Notes under the pieces: generated by a model
The model's input: the letters and a program-made list of their open reading frames with translations, nothing else
Database searches by the model: none
Told to the model about the DNA's origin: nothing
Part shown: positions 32,581-44,800 of the stretch, one piece after another
Position numbering within the stretch: position 1 is the stretch's first letter
Layout of the letters: the number at the start of each line of letters is the position of its first letter
Program-made: the position numbers and the translations under genes
From: Hygrocybe punicea
Taxonomy: Eukaryota; Basidiomycota; Agaricomycetes; Agaricales; Hygrophoraceae
DNA: 64,000 nt
NCBI GenBank assembly: GCA_963556145.1
Contig: OY744469.1
Coordinates: forward strand, 4,560,767-4,624,766
Direction: 5' to 3'

Positions 32581-33457
32581 CGGCATAGGGGGTCCAGGAT
32601 CGCGGACGGCATTTGATGAGGTTTGCAGTGTCCCTTGGTATGAGAGCTATATTTCAAATTGAACATTTTCATACGGTCACGGTCGAGAGGCTGTTGCGTT
32701 CGAGTTCCACGACGACCGTGACTCGACCGTTGTCAACATCAATATTAATTCCAATGGAGCACAGATATTTTGATCCTTACAAGATTCTATGTCTGCTTGA
32801 ACAATAACAATACTTTTTCATCATATGTACACAGCGAGCCAGGCTGAGCTTGAGCTGAAGAAGATCTTCAGCTTATTACGGGTATACGATAAAAACCGGA
32901 ACCATGACGTAGCGCGCGCGTATGCAAAGTACTGGCAGACAGCAGCTGGTCGTTCTGCAGCAGCAACTTGAATATTAATATTGCTTTTCAATTTACCTCA
33001 GGCTTCAGCTTCAGCAGCGCTAGTCAGCGCCAACCGTGTTTTTGGGCTCGGCATCAAACTCGCTCCACAGCGGACTCAGTCTCTTCCACGTCGAGTGTTT
33101 TACGCAACCAGCATTAATTGTACCATTCAACATTGCCAAAAAATTGCCCTCGGCACTTTATTTTTTGGCAGTGACTATTCAAAAAATAAAAGCCACCCGT
33201 TTCACTTCCCAAATCAATTTCACCTGCGGTATCATAGACAACTACTCGTGTACAGCAACGCAAGCACGAAAACAGAAACGCAGGCAATGAAAAGAATGGT
33301 TCTCCACATTCGACGATACGTGTACAAGTGTCATTTGAGTGCCACTACTGTGACTACGTATACAGCCAGTTGCGCACCGAACAATTCATAATAACGTTAT
33401 GAATCAAGCTCCCGTCTGAAAGACAAACACAGATCAGTCAAGGGTAGCAAATGGTTG
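32581..33457. other. SSP2-SSP3 spacer
   Basis: Contains the conserved upstream motif of SSP2 (GCCATA/GGCATAGGGG, GTCCAGGATCGC) and, from about 33310, the shared 3' flank of SSP3 (GTCATTTGAGTGC, GTCAAGG.TAGCAAATGG). No further gene was found. Confidence 0.4.
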
Positions 33458-33979
33458 TCAACCAAGGACGTACGCGTAAATATCATCCTCAAAATCCCGA
33501 CCAACCAGTTCGTCATCATACTCCCGTCCAAAGAGCTCGCCATCGTATTCACGTCTCAATGACTGCGTGTCGTCGTAGGCTGGTTGCTGGTTCGGTTGCT
33601 GGTTCGGTTGACCGCTTTTGGCGATGTTCCCTAGTTTATTCATCTCTTTTGCGATCCCCCTGAGTGGATGGAAGCCGAAGAGGCGTCTGACGAGCCTGGA
33701 ACTGGGAGCGGATGGGGTGGGGGTGGGGGTGGGTTCGTCCCTGGCGGTGAGCCCATTGTCAAACTCCCGGGCCTTAAGCTCATCACCCCGAGTGAAACCA
33801 GGGGTAACCTCAAAGTTGCGCTCGGTCAAACCATAGGCTCCATGTTGACTGCAGACAAGAATCAGTCACCATAAAATTCCGCATTAAAGGGCATCTTACC
33901 CGATGGGGGTAGCAATGGTGGAAGCTGCGCTGATGATGGCAATGGCGGCAACGAGGAGCGTTGAGGATGTGTGAACCAT
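33458..33979 (-). CDS. SSP3: small secreted protein with REYDxEL repeats (intact copy)
   Basis: Exon 1 33979-33900 (signal peptide MVHTSSTLLVAAIAIISAAS), exon 2 33848-33458; 156 residues. After TERNFEVTPGFTRG come a Pro/Thr tract (EPTPTPTPSAP), a basic patch (RLVRRLFGF), NQQPNQQP, then a dibasic site (RR) before three acidic repeats (REYDGELFG, REYDDELVG, RDFEDD) and the terminal DIYAYVLG. No cysteines, so no disulfide-stabilised fold. The dibasic site followed by repeats is reminiscent of Kex2-processed repeat proteins; that is inference. It is the best preserved of the three tandem genes. Confidence 0.75.
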
Positions 33980-34157
33980 GGTGAATGAGTGAATGGATGA
34001 ATATGAGGACTGGTATGGGAGAATGCGAGTCAAATGAAATGTTATCGCAAGTGGTTCGTAAAATGTCGGTTTTGAGAAGAGATATGACTCTGAGTGACCA
34101 GCACCGAAGAGTAAGTAACAGATGGATGAGCGCAGCTGAAGACTCACAACGGATATT

Positions 34158-34178
34158 TAGGCCTCTTTATACCAAAAC
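34158..34178 (-). promoter_or_regulatory. TATA box of SSP3
   Basis: GGTATAAAGAGGCCTAAA on the minus strand, about 190 bp upstream of the SSP3 ATG. The upstream GGGGTCCAGGATCGC (plus-strand order) is shared with SSP2. Confidence 0.7.
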
Positions 34179-34199
34179 GCCATAGGGGTCCAGGATCGC

Positions 34200-34923
34200 T
34201 TATTGGTCCTCCTATCAGACAAGATGTATTTCATTTTCAATTTCAATCCGAGAGGCTGTTGCGTACGACCATCAAAAGCAATGTAGAAAACAAATCCTTT
34301 TTTTTCACGGCCAACACTATGATTTCCGCACAATCAAAACTACCAATTTCAGTTTGCTATACGTTCTGGTGAGAATACTTATATTGATGACGTTGATGAA
34401 GCGGTGTACAGTAACTACTACTACAGCCCTACTAGAGCGATTTCACATTGATTTCACCCGCTTCTGACTCAAGCTTATGACTGAAAGCGCAATTCCCTTC
34501 ACCTGACAAGGCTCCAAGACACGAAGAGCCCAAGTTGTTGGTTTCCGACGTTGTACCGAAGGTGGAGGAAGGCATCGAGGTCGCACTTGCTATCTCAGAC
34601 CATGGTTTAGTGGAACAGCACTCGGGGCTGTCCTCCTTACGACAATACTCTTTTCAGGTGCCATCCTTCTCGTTCCGGAAGTTTAGCTTTCGCGCTCTCT
34701 TCTTAATTTTGCTCTTAATAGGCTGCGGGCTCGACGTCGTTCCTGGGGAGCTGCAGTTGTGCCCGGTAGCTCAGGCTGGTTCTCGCACTTGCAATCTGCC
34801 ACCATGAAGCCTAGTGCAGCTAAGACAAGTGTTGCAATTGGATAGTCCACATGGATCCATGCCTTTATTTGGGTCACGTAGCCGTTTTTTCGTATCTACT
34901 GAAACTGAAAGTAATGTATATTG
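34200..34923. other. SSP3-RBR2 spacer
   Basis: No supported gene. A minus-strand stretch at 34877-34683 is open and has a hydrophobic segment (IATLVLAALGFMVADC) followed by an Arg-rich tail, but it starts with GTG, not ATG, and no adjoining exon was found. Confidence 0.4.
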
Positions 34924-37900
34924 TTAGATGGAACCATGTTCCTTCCTCATGTGTGCATAAACACCACCGCCGCTGTCACTATCGTTGAAGGTTCTCATGC
35001 ATACCCAGCAAATGTGCGTGCTGCAGCGAATGCAAGTGATATGATTGCATCCCCCATTTTTCTCCAGATCTGCGGAGCATTTTGGACATGGTTTGACGCC
35101 ATTTTCCTGCTTCCATTTATTCAATGCCTCGAGTCCGCCAGACAAATTATCTTGGTGCTGCTCGCACGTCAAGCCCTCGTGGAATTCGACATGACAAGCC
35201 CCACAGACCCTAGCTAGACACGATGGGCATTGCAGAACCGTTCCCTTCTCTCCCGACCGGTGAATGACATTGCAATCCGGGGTTGGACAGTAGCGGAATT
35301 CCTCCGGCCGTGCATGGATGTGTGACAAAAATGATGACTCCAAGAGGTTCTTCTCCTCTACCGATGACAGGATGTTCCGAATGATATCGTAGGAAATGGC
35401 TGTATTACACAATGTTGCCTCTTTTGATTCGCCGTCCACACTCTCTGCCACGCATCTCAACACGCTGAAGTTAAGCCCCGTTGCTGATCGTAAGAAGTGA
35501 TGGAGACACGTCTTGCAGTATATGTGCCGACATGATAATTCGATGGGATCGGTTGTCTCGCAGAAACAGACAGGACAGGTTACCTCAGCATTTGTACCAA
35601 GGGCCGACGCAAATCGTGATGAAGAGTTCATAGCAGATAAGGCTCGTTGGACTTTTTTGACATCGTCACCATCGCCCCTGACAGCTAGTGTCCGTGTCAC
35701 CACGTCCAAGATGACCGTAGTGGTACCCATATCTTCGTGAAGGGCCTTTAATCCACCCGTTACAAGAGCACGTATCACGTCCTTTTGAAGGGGGATAACG
35801 TGGCGACTTGAGCGCAGATCCATCAGCTGCCGAATAATGGCATCTCTCGCACGCACGAAGTTTGCATCGTTGCCGAAAAAATGAAGGGTGCGCGTACGTG
35901 TGTCGCATTTGACGAAATATCTGGAGTCAGCGTTCAGCTTTCCGAGGAATATTGCACCATCTTCGGTATCAAAATATTCATCCCAAATCTCTTCCTTTTC
36001 CAACACGAGTTGCCGTCCGCGGAGTAGAGCCTCCAGATTTACCTTCATACGACCCAGCGCTTTTGGATCCACCCCATAGATGCGAATACACACCGGACTA
36101 GCTGGCTGTCCGTTTTCGTCTCGATCGTAATAACGTAGTTTGCATTCATTCTCGTGATCAATTCGAAGTTGATCGAAGTCAAGTTTCAGGACTACGAACT
36201 GCAACGGTGGAATACTATATTTGATTGAATGAACGAGGTCCACCCAGAGAGCGCCCCCCCTTAAGAAATCTTGACGGATTCCATGCAGCTCCTTCGCGGC
36301 AGTAGCAGCTGCTTCCACGGTGCTGAATTGGGCAAACGCTGCAATTTTGGTTTTCCTGTGATCGACGGGTAATACATCGAAGGAGTCAATAGGCCCGAAA
36401 CATTGGAGGAGGGCGCAAACATCTTGGATGGAAGAACTTCTATCGTAAGGAACTTCCCCAAGGGAGACGGATGATACGCCTGGGCAGAGCTTTCGAATGG
36501 TAGCCATGGTAGAGCCCACTGGCAACCTCTTGATCTCGACAGAAAATGATTCCGTCTGTCCGTGTCGTGGTGTCTGAAAAGACGCAACAATCTTGCGACC
36601 ATTGACTGTTTTCCCACCCAACATAGTGGCTTGCTTTTGCGCACTGGAGATGGATGGAAAATGAGCCCATGCGATGATGCTCGGCGCATACCAAGTGATT
36701 TTTACTTTGCGACTGAGAAGAATACCTGCCCCGGTTTCAACAGCTCGCAAGCCAGCACGCAAGTCTAAACGGGCTGCTAACATCTTTGATCGGAACTCCG
36801 TATTATTTAAAATTTGCACCGTCCGAGTGGCACTGGCAGTGTCAACGAATTTGAGTGTGGCATTTCGGGGAGCCGTCAAGGTCGGCCTATCAAGGATCAC
36901 ATTAACTAGATCACCGAACGGTGTAACGAGATCGATGACGTTCCCTTCCGTGACTCCCATGGGCAAATTAGACAAGACGACATGTTGTGACTCGAAAGCA
37001 GTGATAATTTGATGAACAGCAGCACCTGTGCCAAATCTGACATTGCAATGGAATATAGAACGCTCGGTCGACTCCAATCGGACGTCAGTCTTGTGAAACC
37101 GATACACACCGCTTGAATACTATTCAACAACATAAGAAGAGATCCCTCACAGATGTAGCAATGCTTTTGGCAGTTTCTGCGTCTTCGGAGTCGTGCATCA
37201 AGGTCAAATGGCCAATTACCTAAAGAATTTAAATCAATTTGAATCAGTGAAAGTTATTTTCATCACACCTGTTCGCCGTTGCACCGCGACATATCAGGAG
37301 ATCGTGTCTCGGAGGGCTGATTTTCGGTGAGGACATGTGAAAAGGGACATTCGTCACCCTTTACGCAAACTCTCCGTGCAAAATATTTGCAAAACCCAGG
37401 GACGGAACCGAATGTTTCGCCCAATGACGGAGATGTAGCAGGGAGGCACGGATTAGAATACTGGGGGTCGGCAGGTGAATGTAAGAAAGGACATGCGTCG
37501 CCTTTGATACACTTTCCCTGATCGAAGTATTTACATGGCACCAATGCCAGTTTCACTGAAGAGAAAGTCGTTTGAATCGGAGGTGTGGGGGAATTTGTGC
37601 CACCGTCGGTGAAGATATTCCTGAAAAGGCCACCACACCTGTCGATCGATGTCTGCTTGAGGACACTTTTCGCTCCATTGCAGTCATTTTCCAGCCTAGA
37701 ATAGGTGCCAATGAGATAACGTTGTTCATGAAAGAGGTGACTGGGTGTACTTGTGGGTGTGACGGAAAGAACATGCATCTCCATTTGTGCATGTGCCTTT
37801 GGCATAGAATTTGCAATCTCCAAAAGCAATATTTTGGGCTGGAAAAGAAGCCCTGGAAGAGGTGTGAAGAAAAGGACAGAAGTCGCCTTTCACGCAGTTG

Positions 37901-38241
37901 CCTTGAGCATAATATTTACATTCCCTGGAAAGAGAATTTTGGTCGGTAAAGCATGGCTTGCCAGTGGGTCCTAGAATTGGCAAAGAAGTGGTCTGGGTCC
38001 TCTGGGAATCGGTGGCGCGAACATCTCGCTTCAACGAACTGAAATTCGCTTGGGGTCTGGCAGGCCTTACTGCTTGGAGGTCAGTCGTACTATGAGACTG
38101 TTGGCATCGCTTTCCATAATGACAGTAGCCACGCAAGAAGTATGGGCAAGCGATAGATGGGGATCTAGAGGACGCTAGGTGATGACTCGAAGAAGGATAT
38201 TGTTTGAGGACATCTTTGGCTTGAGAGCTCGAGATAGACAT
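34924..38241 (-). CDS. RBR2: CCCH zinc finger - RRM - RBR (TRIAD) E3 ubiquitin ligase
   Basis: Exons 38241-37751, 37638-37269, 37219-37151 and 37119-34924 give about 1041 residues; the last intron would be only about 31 bp, so that junction is uncertain. Five CX7CX5CX3H fingers lie in exons 1-2. Exon 4 has an RRM-like domain (HVVLSNLPMGVTEGNV...NATLKFV), the long region shared with RBR1, then a complete RBR: RING1 (CPVCFCETTDPIELSC, CRHIYCKTC), IBR (CPTPDC...CPSC...CGAC...H...C) and RING2 (CPKCSADLEKNGGCNHITC...CWVC). The Cys in GGCNH is the expected thioester residue. RBR enzymes receive ubiquitin from E2 on this Cys before transfer to substrate. RNA-linked ubiquitination is inferred from the fusion. 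It is divergent from APL4, 180 bp away. Confidence 0.85.
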
Positions 38242-38421
38242 TGAAGACAAATTTTCCCACTTGACAAGCCGGTGTGGGCGTCAAACATGCATCTGCCATG
38301 CTGCTTCAAGTTGAGCGTTCTTAGTTGTAGGTGTGACGTCCATATGAAGTCGAAGTTGTGACCGCCTCAAATTGCCTGTAGCAATAATAATCCTTTCAGA
38401 GCACCTTTCTCGACTACGTAC
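38242..38421. promoter_or_regulatory. Divergent promoter between RBR2 and APL4
   Basis: Only 180 bp separate the two start codons on opposite strands, so both promoters must lie here or overlap the 5' exons. No clear TATA box is visible. Confidence 0.55.
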
Positions 38422-41400
38422 ATGGTCTTCAACAATCTCAAAGGTGAGCACAATACCCTCGAGGTAATTAAAAACTCGCTCAGCCAGCAGGTAGCTCTCA
38501 TCAAGGGCATCCGCTCGTGCAAGGTCAGACATTTTGGATGTCCTGTTCGGATCTGATTCCAATTCGACATACCGCAGACCGTAGCCGATGAACGTGCTCT
38601 CATACAACAAGAGTCAGCCGCAATCAGAGCGTCTTTCCGCGAAGAAGATTCGTATGCACGTCACAACAACATCGCGAAACTTCTGTACATCCACATGCTA
38701 GGATCCCCAGCTCATTTCGGACAAATAGAATGCTTGAAACTGGTAGCTAGTCCTCGCTTTTCTGACAAACGCCTGGGATACTTGGGGATTATGCTGTTGT
38801 TGGACGAGAATCAGGAAGTCCTCACGCTCGTCACGAATTCATTGAAGAAGTACGTCCCATATTGTAGCAAATTGTTATAATACTCATGACTGCGCTGCTT
38901 ACTGATAAAGTGACATGAATCACTCCAACATGTACGCCGTAGGTCTCGCGCTGTGTACCTTTGCGAATATAGCATCGGAAGAGATGTCACGAGATTTAGC
39001 AAATGAGATCGAGAAACTCCTCGGTTCGAGCAACACTTATATTCGAAAGAAGGTTTGTTCGTGTCTAATAAATAATGATTTGTTGTTATTAACTACTCTA
39101 CGAAGGCGGCGCTTTGTGCTCTTCGGGTTCTCAAGAAAGTACCCGATCTCAACGACCACTTCATCGCGAAAGCCAAAAATCTACTCACAGACAGAAACCA
39201 CGGAGTTCTCCTGACATCAATTACCCTCGTCACCGAGATGTGTCAAATTGAGCCTGCAATTCTCGATGAATTTCGCAATGCAAGCATTTTTTGTTTAAGG
39301 CTCCTACGGGTAGCTAATGTGTCAGTCGTGCTTCCTAGGCCGTTCCTTTACTTGTTCGGAATCTCAAGTCCCTGGTAACAACAGGATACAGCCCTGAGCA
39401 CGACGTGTCTGGAATCACAGACCCGTTTCTTCAGATTAAAATACTGCGCCTTCTTCGCCTTCTTGGCAGAGGTGATGTGCAAGCGAGCGAGGTTATGAAT
39501 GACATCCTGGCTCAGGTAAGTATATCTAGCGCACTTGTCCCATTCTGGATTAATGCACGATCCGGGGTTGAGTAGGTTGCAACTAATACCGATTCGACGA
39601 AGAATGTTGGAAATTCGATCTTGTACGAGACTGTTTTGACTGTCCTAGAAATTGAGGCAGAAACGGGTCTGCGGGTCATGGCCATTAATATCCTGGGGAA
39701 ATTCTTAAGCAATCGCGATAACAACATCCGGTATCTTGTATTTGTGAATCATCAAGCTGTTGATATTGACGTTTCGCGTTTCTCCATCGTCCAGTTATGT
39801 GGCACTAAACACTCTCAACAAAGTTGTGTCAATTGATACGGCTGCTGTCCAACGTCACCGCAACATCATTCTTGATTGTTTGCGTGATGGAGATATTTCC
39901 ATTCGACGTAGGGCCCTTGAACTATCATATGCACTCATCAACGAGCAGAACGTCCGGATACTCATACGGGAACTTCTGGCATTCCTTGAAATTGCAGATG
40001 ATGAGTTCAAGCTTGGGATGACGACACAGATTTGTTTGGCCGCTGAACGCTTCGCGCCGAGTAAGCGTTGGCACATCGATACTGTGCTTCGCGTGCTCAA
40101 GTTGGTGGGTCTTATTGTCTTCTGTTCGCTCATTTCGTCTTCGAATTTTTATCACTTTTAGGCCGGGAACTTTGTCCGAGAAGAAGTCCTGTCGGCATTT
40201 ATCCGGCTGGTCGCGCATACCCCAGAATTGCAAGCCTACACAGCTTCAAAACTGTATACCGCCCTTTGCTCTGACATTTCGCAGGAATCATTGACACTGG
40301 CAGCTGCATGGGTAATAGGTGAATACAGCGAGGTCCTCCTTGAAACAGGGATAGTTGACGAGGAACAACCCAAGAAGGTCTATTTCATTCTTCACATTTC
40401 ACATATTCGTTCGTAATCTTGACCTTGTCTCTCCAGGCTGCTGATAAAGACCTCGTCGACCTGATCGTCTCCACCCTCGACTCCCCATATGCGATTTATC
40501 TCACCAGACAATTTGCTCTCGCAGCCATTACTAAAATATCATCACGGACGACTACGAGCACGGCTCAACAGGACCGAATTGCCGAAGTTTTGGCAAAATA
40601 CACTACAAGTCCTGAGCTTGAGTTGCAGCAACGAGCAGTCGAGTTTGCTAGCCTCTTCAGCCTTGGAGACCTTCGCTCTGGCGTTTTGGAACGTATGCCT
40701 CCGCCTGAATTGAAAGCTACTGTAACGGGTATCGGTCAGTTTCCTTTGCCAAAACATCATGCCACAATCTGTCTTGATATATTATACAGTGAGCGAAAAT
40801 AAACCCGTTGGATCGACACAAAGTAAAGATGTATGTACCACTTCGGGATATGATATTTGTTTTGTGTTGATAGGTACATTATCTAAGGGCGATCTTCTCG
40901 GAGACGACACACCCGCTATTGCGCAACCAAGCATGTACATGCCACAAATTGCGGCAAAAAGCAACAAAGACTTACTTATTGAGATCTTTGGTGACTCTTC
41001 CGCGTCGGGAGCACTGTCCTCTGCCCGGCCACAGACAGCACAAAAGAGTACCGTCGATGATATTTTAGGTCTCTTTGGAACGGGGTCCAGCATACCTGCA
41101 TCAGCCCCAGCGGCAGCTCCTCCGCCCTCCTATCTTTCAACCCCTAGAGAAACGTCTGCATTTTCTCTACCGCAGTCGCAGTCACAATCGCAGTCGCAGT
41201 CGCAGTCGCAACCACCACCACGTTCCGCTGTTCCACCTGCAGCCCAGCCCCGCCTTACAGCGTACACAGCGTATGACAAGAATGAACTCAAGGTCACGTT
41301 GACCCCGCAGGCCTCAGCAACTAAGCCTGGGGTTGTCATGATTCTCGCGCGATTTCAGGTATCAGGCGAAAGCGAAGCAACGGGACTCAATTTCCAGGCT

Positions 41401-41738
41401 GCCGTGCCAAAGGTTAGTTTGTCATTCCGCATTCCGTCTTCGCCATTGAGGTAAATCTTGGTTCGTATTGCAAGTCCCAGCAGTTGCAGATGCTGCCAAT
41501 GTCAAATCCAGACATCAAACCAGGCTCGGTGGAAACGCAACAAATGCGGGTAGTGGCACCCATTGGTGTATGATCTCAACCTCCCTCTGGCTGTGCTGAA
41601 CCATGTCGAATAACCAATTTTCTTTTCCAGAGCGCCATCCGACTACGGTTGCGAATATCTTTTTCGCTTGCTGGTCGGGCTTATCAGGACCAAGTAGATT
41701 TTTCCGGGTTTCCACCAGGGTTGACAGGAAGTAGTTGA
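38422..41738 (+). CDS. APL4: AP-1 adaptor complex subunit gamma (gamma-adaptin)
   Basis: Fourteen exons: 38422-38443, 38495-38523, 38578-38849, 38911-39052, 39106-39279, 39339-39515, 39576-39730, 39795-40104, 40162-40377, 40437-40728, 40790-40822, 40874-41412, 41481-41567, 41631-41738; 851 residues, the usual fungal length. The start [18 protein letters not shown] and the trunk ([48 protein letters not shown]) are diagnostic. Then comes a flexible hinge with GDLLGDD, a Gln-Ser hexanucleotide repeat, and a gamma-ear domain ending [13 protein letters not shown]-1 sorts cargo between trans-Golgi and endosomes with clathrin. The fifth intron (39280-39338) appears to be GC-AG. Convergent with SF3B1, 113 bp away. 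Confidence 0.96.
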
Positions 41739-41851
41739 AGATGTAGAATTACCTTGTATTTGGTTCTTGCGTAAATTACCACGCATAAATCTTACAAGTT
41801 AATAATTCTGCTGGACCAAGCGGGTACTATAAGTAAAACACATAAGGAGGC

Positions 41852-44800
41852 TTAAATAAAAACTTGAAGTGGGTGCCTGTCGTATACATTTTGGCCCTCG
41901 CTGAGTTCGCTGAGGTCAGGGTAGAAAGGGACAAGGGCGTCTTCAGCACCCAGATACAGCGCGTTGTAAACTCGCCAGTAGACCTATAGATCCACAAATG
42001 TATGAGAACCATGCAAATTGAATTTGTAATGTTAAAAAGTGACGCACCTCGCGAACTTTCCTCGCCGGGTGGAACAGGCCTTGCAACACATAACTCAACA
42101 ATACGCCTGGGCCCAATGTGACCCGCATCGCTTCGATCGCGTCCATCACGGCACCAATGACGTGTGGCGATGTCTCGAAGCAGTTCGGCCACACAAGGTT
42201 CATTAGATGTAGCATGGAGTCTTCGCAACCCAAGCCGGCGACGCCCAATGCGAGATGTTTGACAATGGTACTTGCGGTCTGCCGATGAACAAGATCACGA
42301 TCGGTAAGAGCATCTTCCAGCATGGTGACAACTGAGTCGCAGTAATATGCCGATTGCGGTCCAACGTATTCAAAAACGAAAGAAAGTGCCTTGAGGCAAC
42401 CCGTGCGGACATTCAGCTCCGCCGTGCGGTATTCGTTCAAGATGGCGGGAATACAGGTGAAGGCTATATTGAACAATGATCAACTAGTCATCTCTGAGGG
42501 GCAAACGAAACTCACGACCGCAAGTTTCCGCCACGATTGCAATTGCGACAGTGCTACACACCCGACTCTGTCGCTCCTGGACGCGTAAATTTGTCAATAG
42601 TACCGACAGGACGTCCTGTGGGCCAAGACTTTTGGCGATGTACCCGAAAGAATTCACCGCAGCTCGCCGAATACCCTTCTTATGTGCCTTGAGAAGATCG
42701 AGCAGCTCAAAGCAAATACGCATCCATTCGCGAGCGGGCACGAATTCCGCACCACGATCCGCTATCGAAAGATGATAAGTCACACGAATACACGTAGAGA
42801 TCGAAACCACTCACCAATGCGACCGATGAGATTGATAGAAGCTTCCTGCACCTTTTCGTGTCTGTTGCGAAGAATCGGTGTCATTCGAGGTACTAGGTGA
42901 TTAGACATTCATCAGCGTCATTTTGTGAATGCAGTCTGAAAGGTACACTCACATAAATCTTTGACAGGCGGGTTCATCTGTGTCATACCCACAACGTTCG
43001 CAATGGCGCCCTCTGCAGCAATAATACTGCCCAGTGTGTCTGGATACTCCTCGCCCAACTGCTCGAACAGAACGAGACCAAGCTTGCTGAGTAGTTGATC
43101 TTCACCACACTGTTTGATAACGACTGCCAGCCTAGTTGTGAGATCTGCAGCCTGTTGACGCACTTTCGCGCTCTTATTATTCAACCGCCATAGGATAGTT
43201 GATACAATCTGTGTGAGGTATGGCTTCACACGAATGCCTAGCAAGCAATTCAGCAACATTTCCATACCAAGTGGATGTGTAAGACTCACCAAGAGCGTTC
43301 ACAACGGTCCCAAATCCATCCAACATCACCTGGTCTTCGGTGGTCTGCTCCTGGAATGAGTAGATGATACCGTCCACAAGCCTAACTTCTAACCTCTCGT
43401 CAATATCTGACGCACCCAACGTCGCCACCACCTTTGTGATGGTCTCCATCACCATCTTCCTATATGGTTCTGCCTCATCTTTCAGCTCGTTGACGATACG
43501 CGCCACGATCTCTGACACGCCCGCTTTCTGTGCGAGCTCCACGGTTGTCTCAACGACCTGCCGGTAGTTTCGCCGGTCCAGCGCCATGCGTCGTACCCAA
43601 AACGCCTTAAAGAAGTCGGGGAGGATGTCATGCTTGATGTACGCAGGCGTCACACCTTCGGTGGCCGCGCACTGCTTCACCACCTTGAGAACGATCTTCT
43701 TCATCTCTTCATCTGACGTCTGGAACTCACGGATGAGGATGACGGTGACCTCCTTGGTGTAGTACGACGCGTACTCGGGGTCCATCAGAGGGATAATGAA
43801 CCCGATAGCTTTCAAGAACGCAGCTAGCCCCTTCCCCCGGTGAAGACGTATGCCCATCCACAGGGGCTTCAGCACATTATCAAATGACTCAATGCCATAC
43901 GGAGCTGCCGCCTCGGCGAGCGCAGCTAGCCCTAGGGCAGTCATCGTGCGTACCTTCTGCTGCTCGTCGGACAGACCATGCGCAATGCAGTCAACGAGGT
44001 TGCGAAGGTGTGGCAGTACAGCACAGCCCATCATGATTGCAATCTGCTGGACGATACGAATGCCCGTGTGCCGCGCCTGCCACGACTTTTTCGAACGGCA
44101 CACGGCCTTGAGGAATGGGAGGAGCGAAGGGATGCCGAGAGCGGAGGCCACGACCGAGAATGCACGCGCTGTCGTATTACGAACGTACTCATCTGCGTGG
44201 TCGATATCTGGTCGCATTGTGGAGATCATGTGTGCCAGACCCGCAGCTTTGGACAAGTTCGAGATGATCTCACGGCCCTCGACGCGAGCGTAGTAGTCCT
44301 CATCGATGAGAAGGGGTTCGATGACGACGAGGATCTTGTGAACATAAGGGCGGACAAGGTCGTCGAGCTTGTACAGTACGCGGTCGATGACCTTGACGAG
44401 AAGATGGCGCTCCTGATCTTCAAGTGTGCGTTCCATGAGGAGGGGCAGTATCTTGTCAAAAAGTGGCCCAGCTCCGAATTCGCGTGCTTTGTCTGTGATC
44501 TGCCGGAGTGCGGTTTTGCGCACAGGGGGTGTGCCGTTCTTTATTTTGAGGAGGAGGCGCATGATCTTGCGCTCCTTCATCTCCTCGACTGAGAGTTCGG
44601 TCTCGTCCTCCTCTTTCAAGATTTTTGCAAAGTATTCTGCATCCTCTGCCTTAAAAAATGCGAGGTTGCCAACGCCTGCGATTTCTGTAGGGAGTTCGGG
44701 CGCTAGGCCGGCGGCTGCAGCGAGGGATGCAGCATCGGAGCTTTCCTGGATTTGGAACCCGCCCACCTCGGTTATGGGAGTCGCCGTCAGTTTACGAGGA

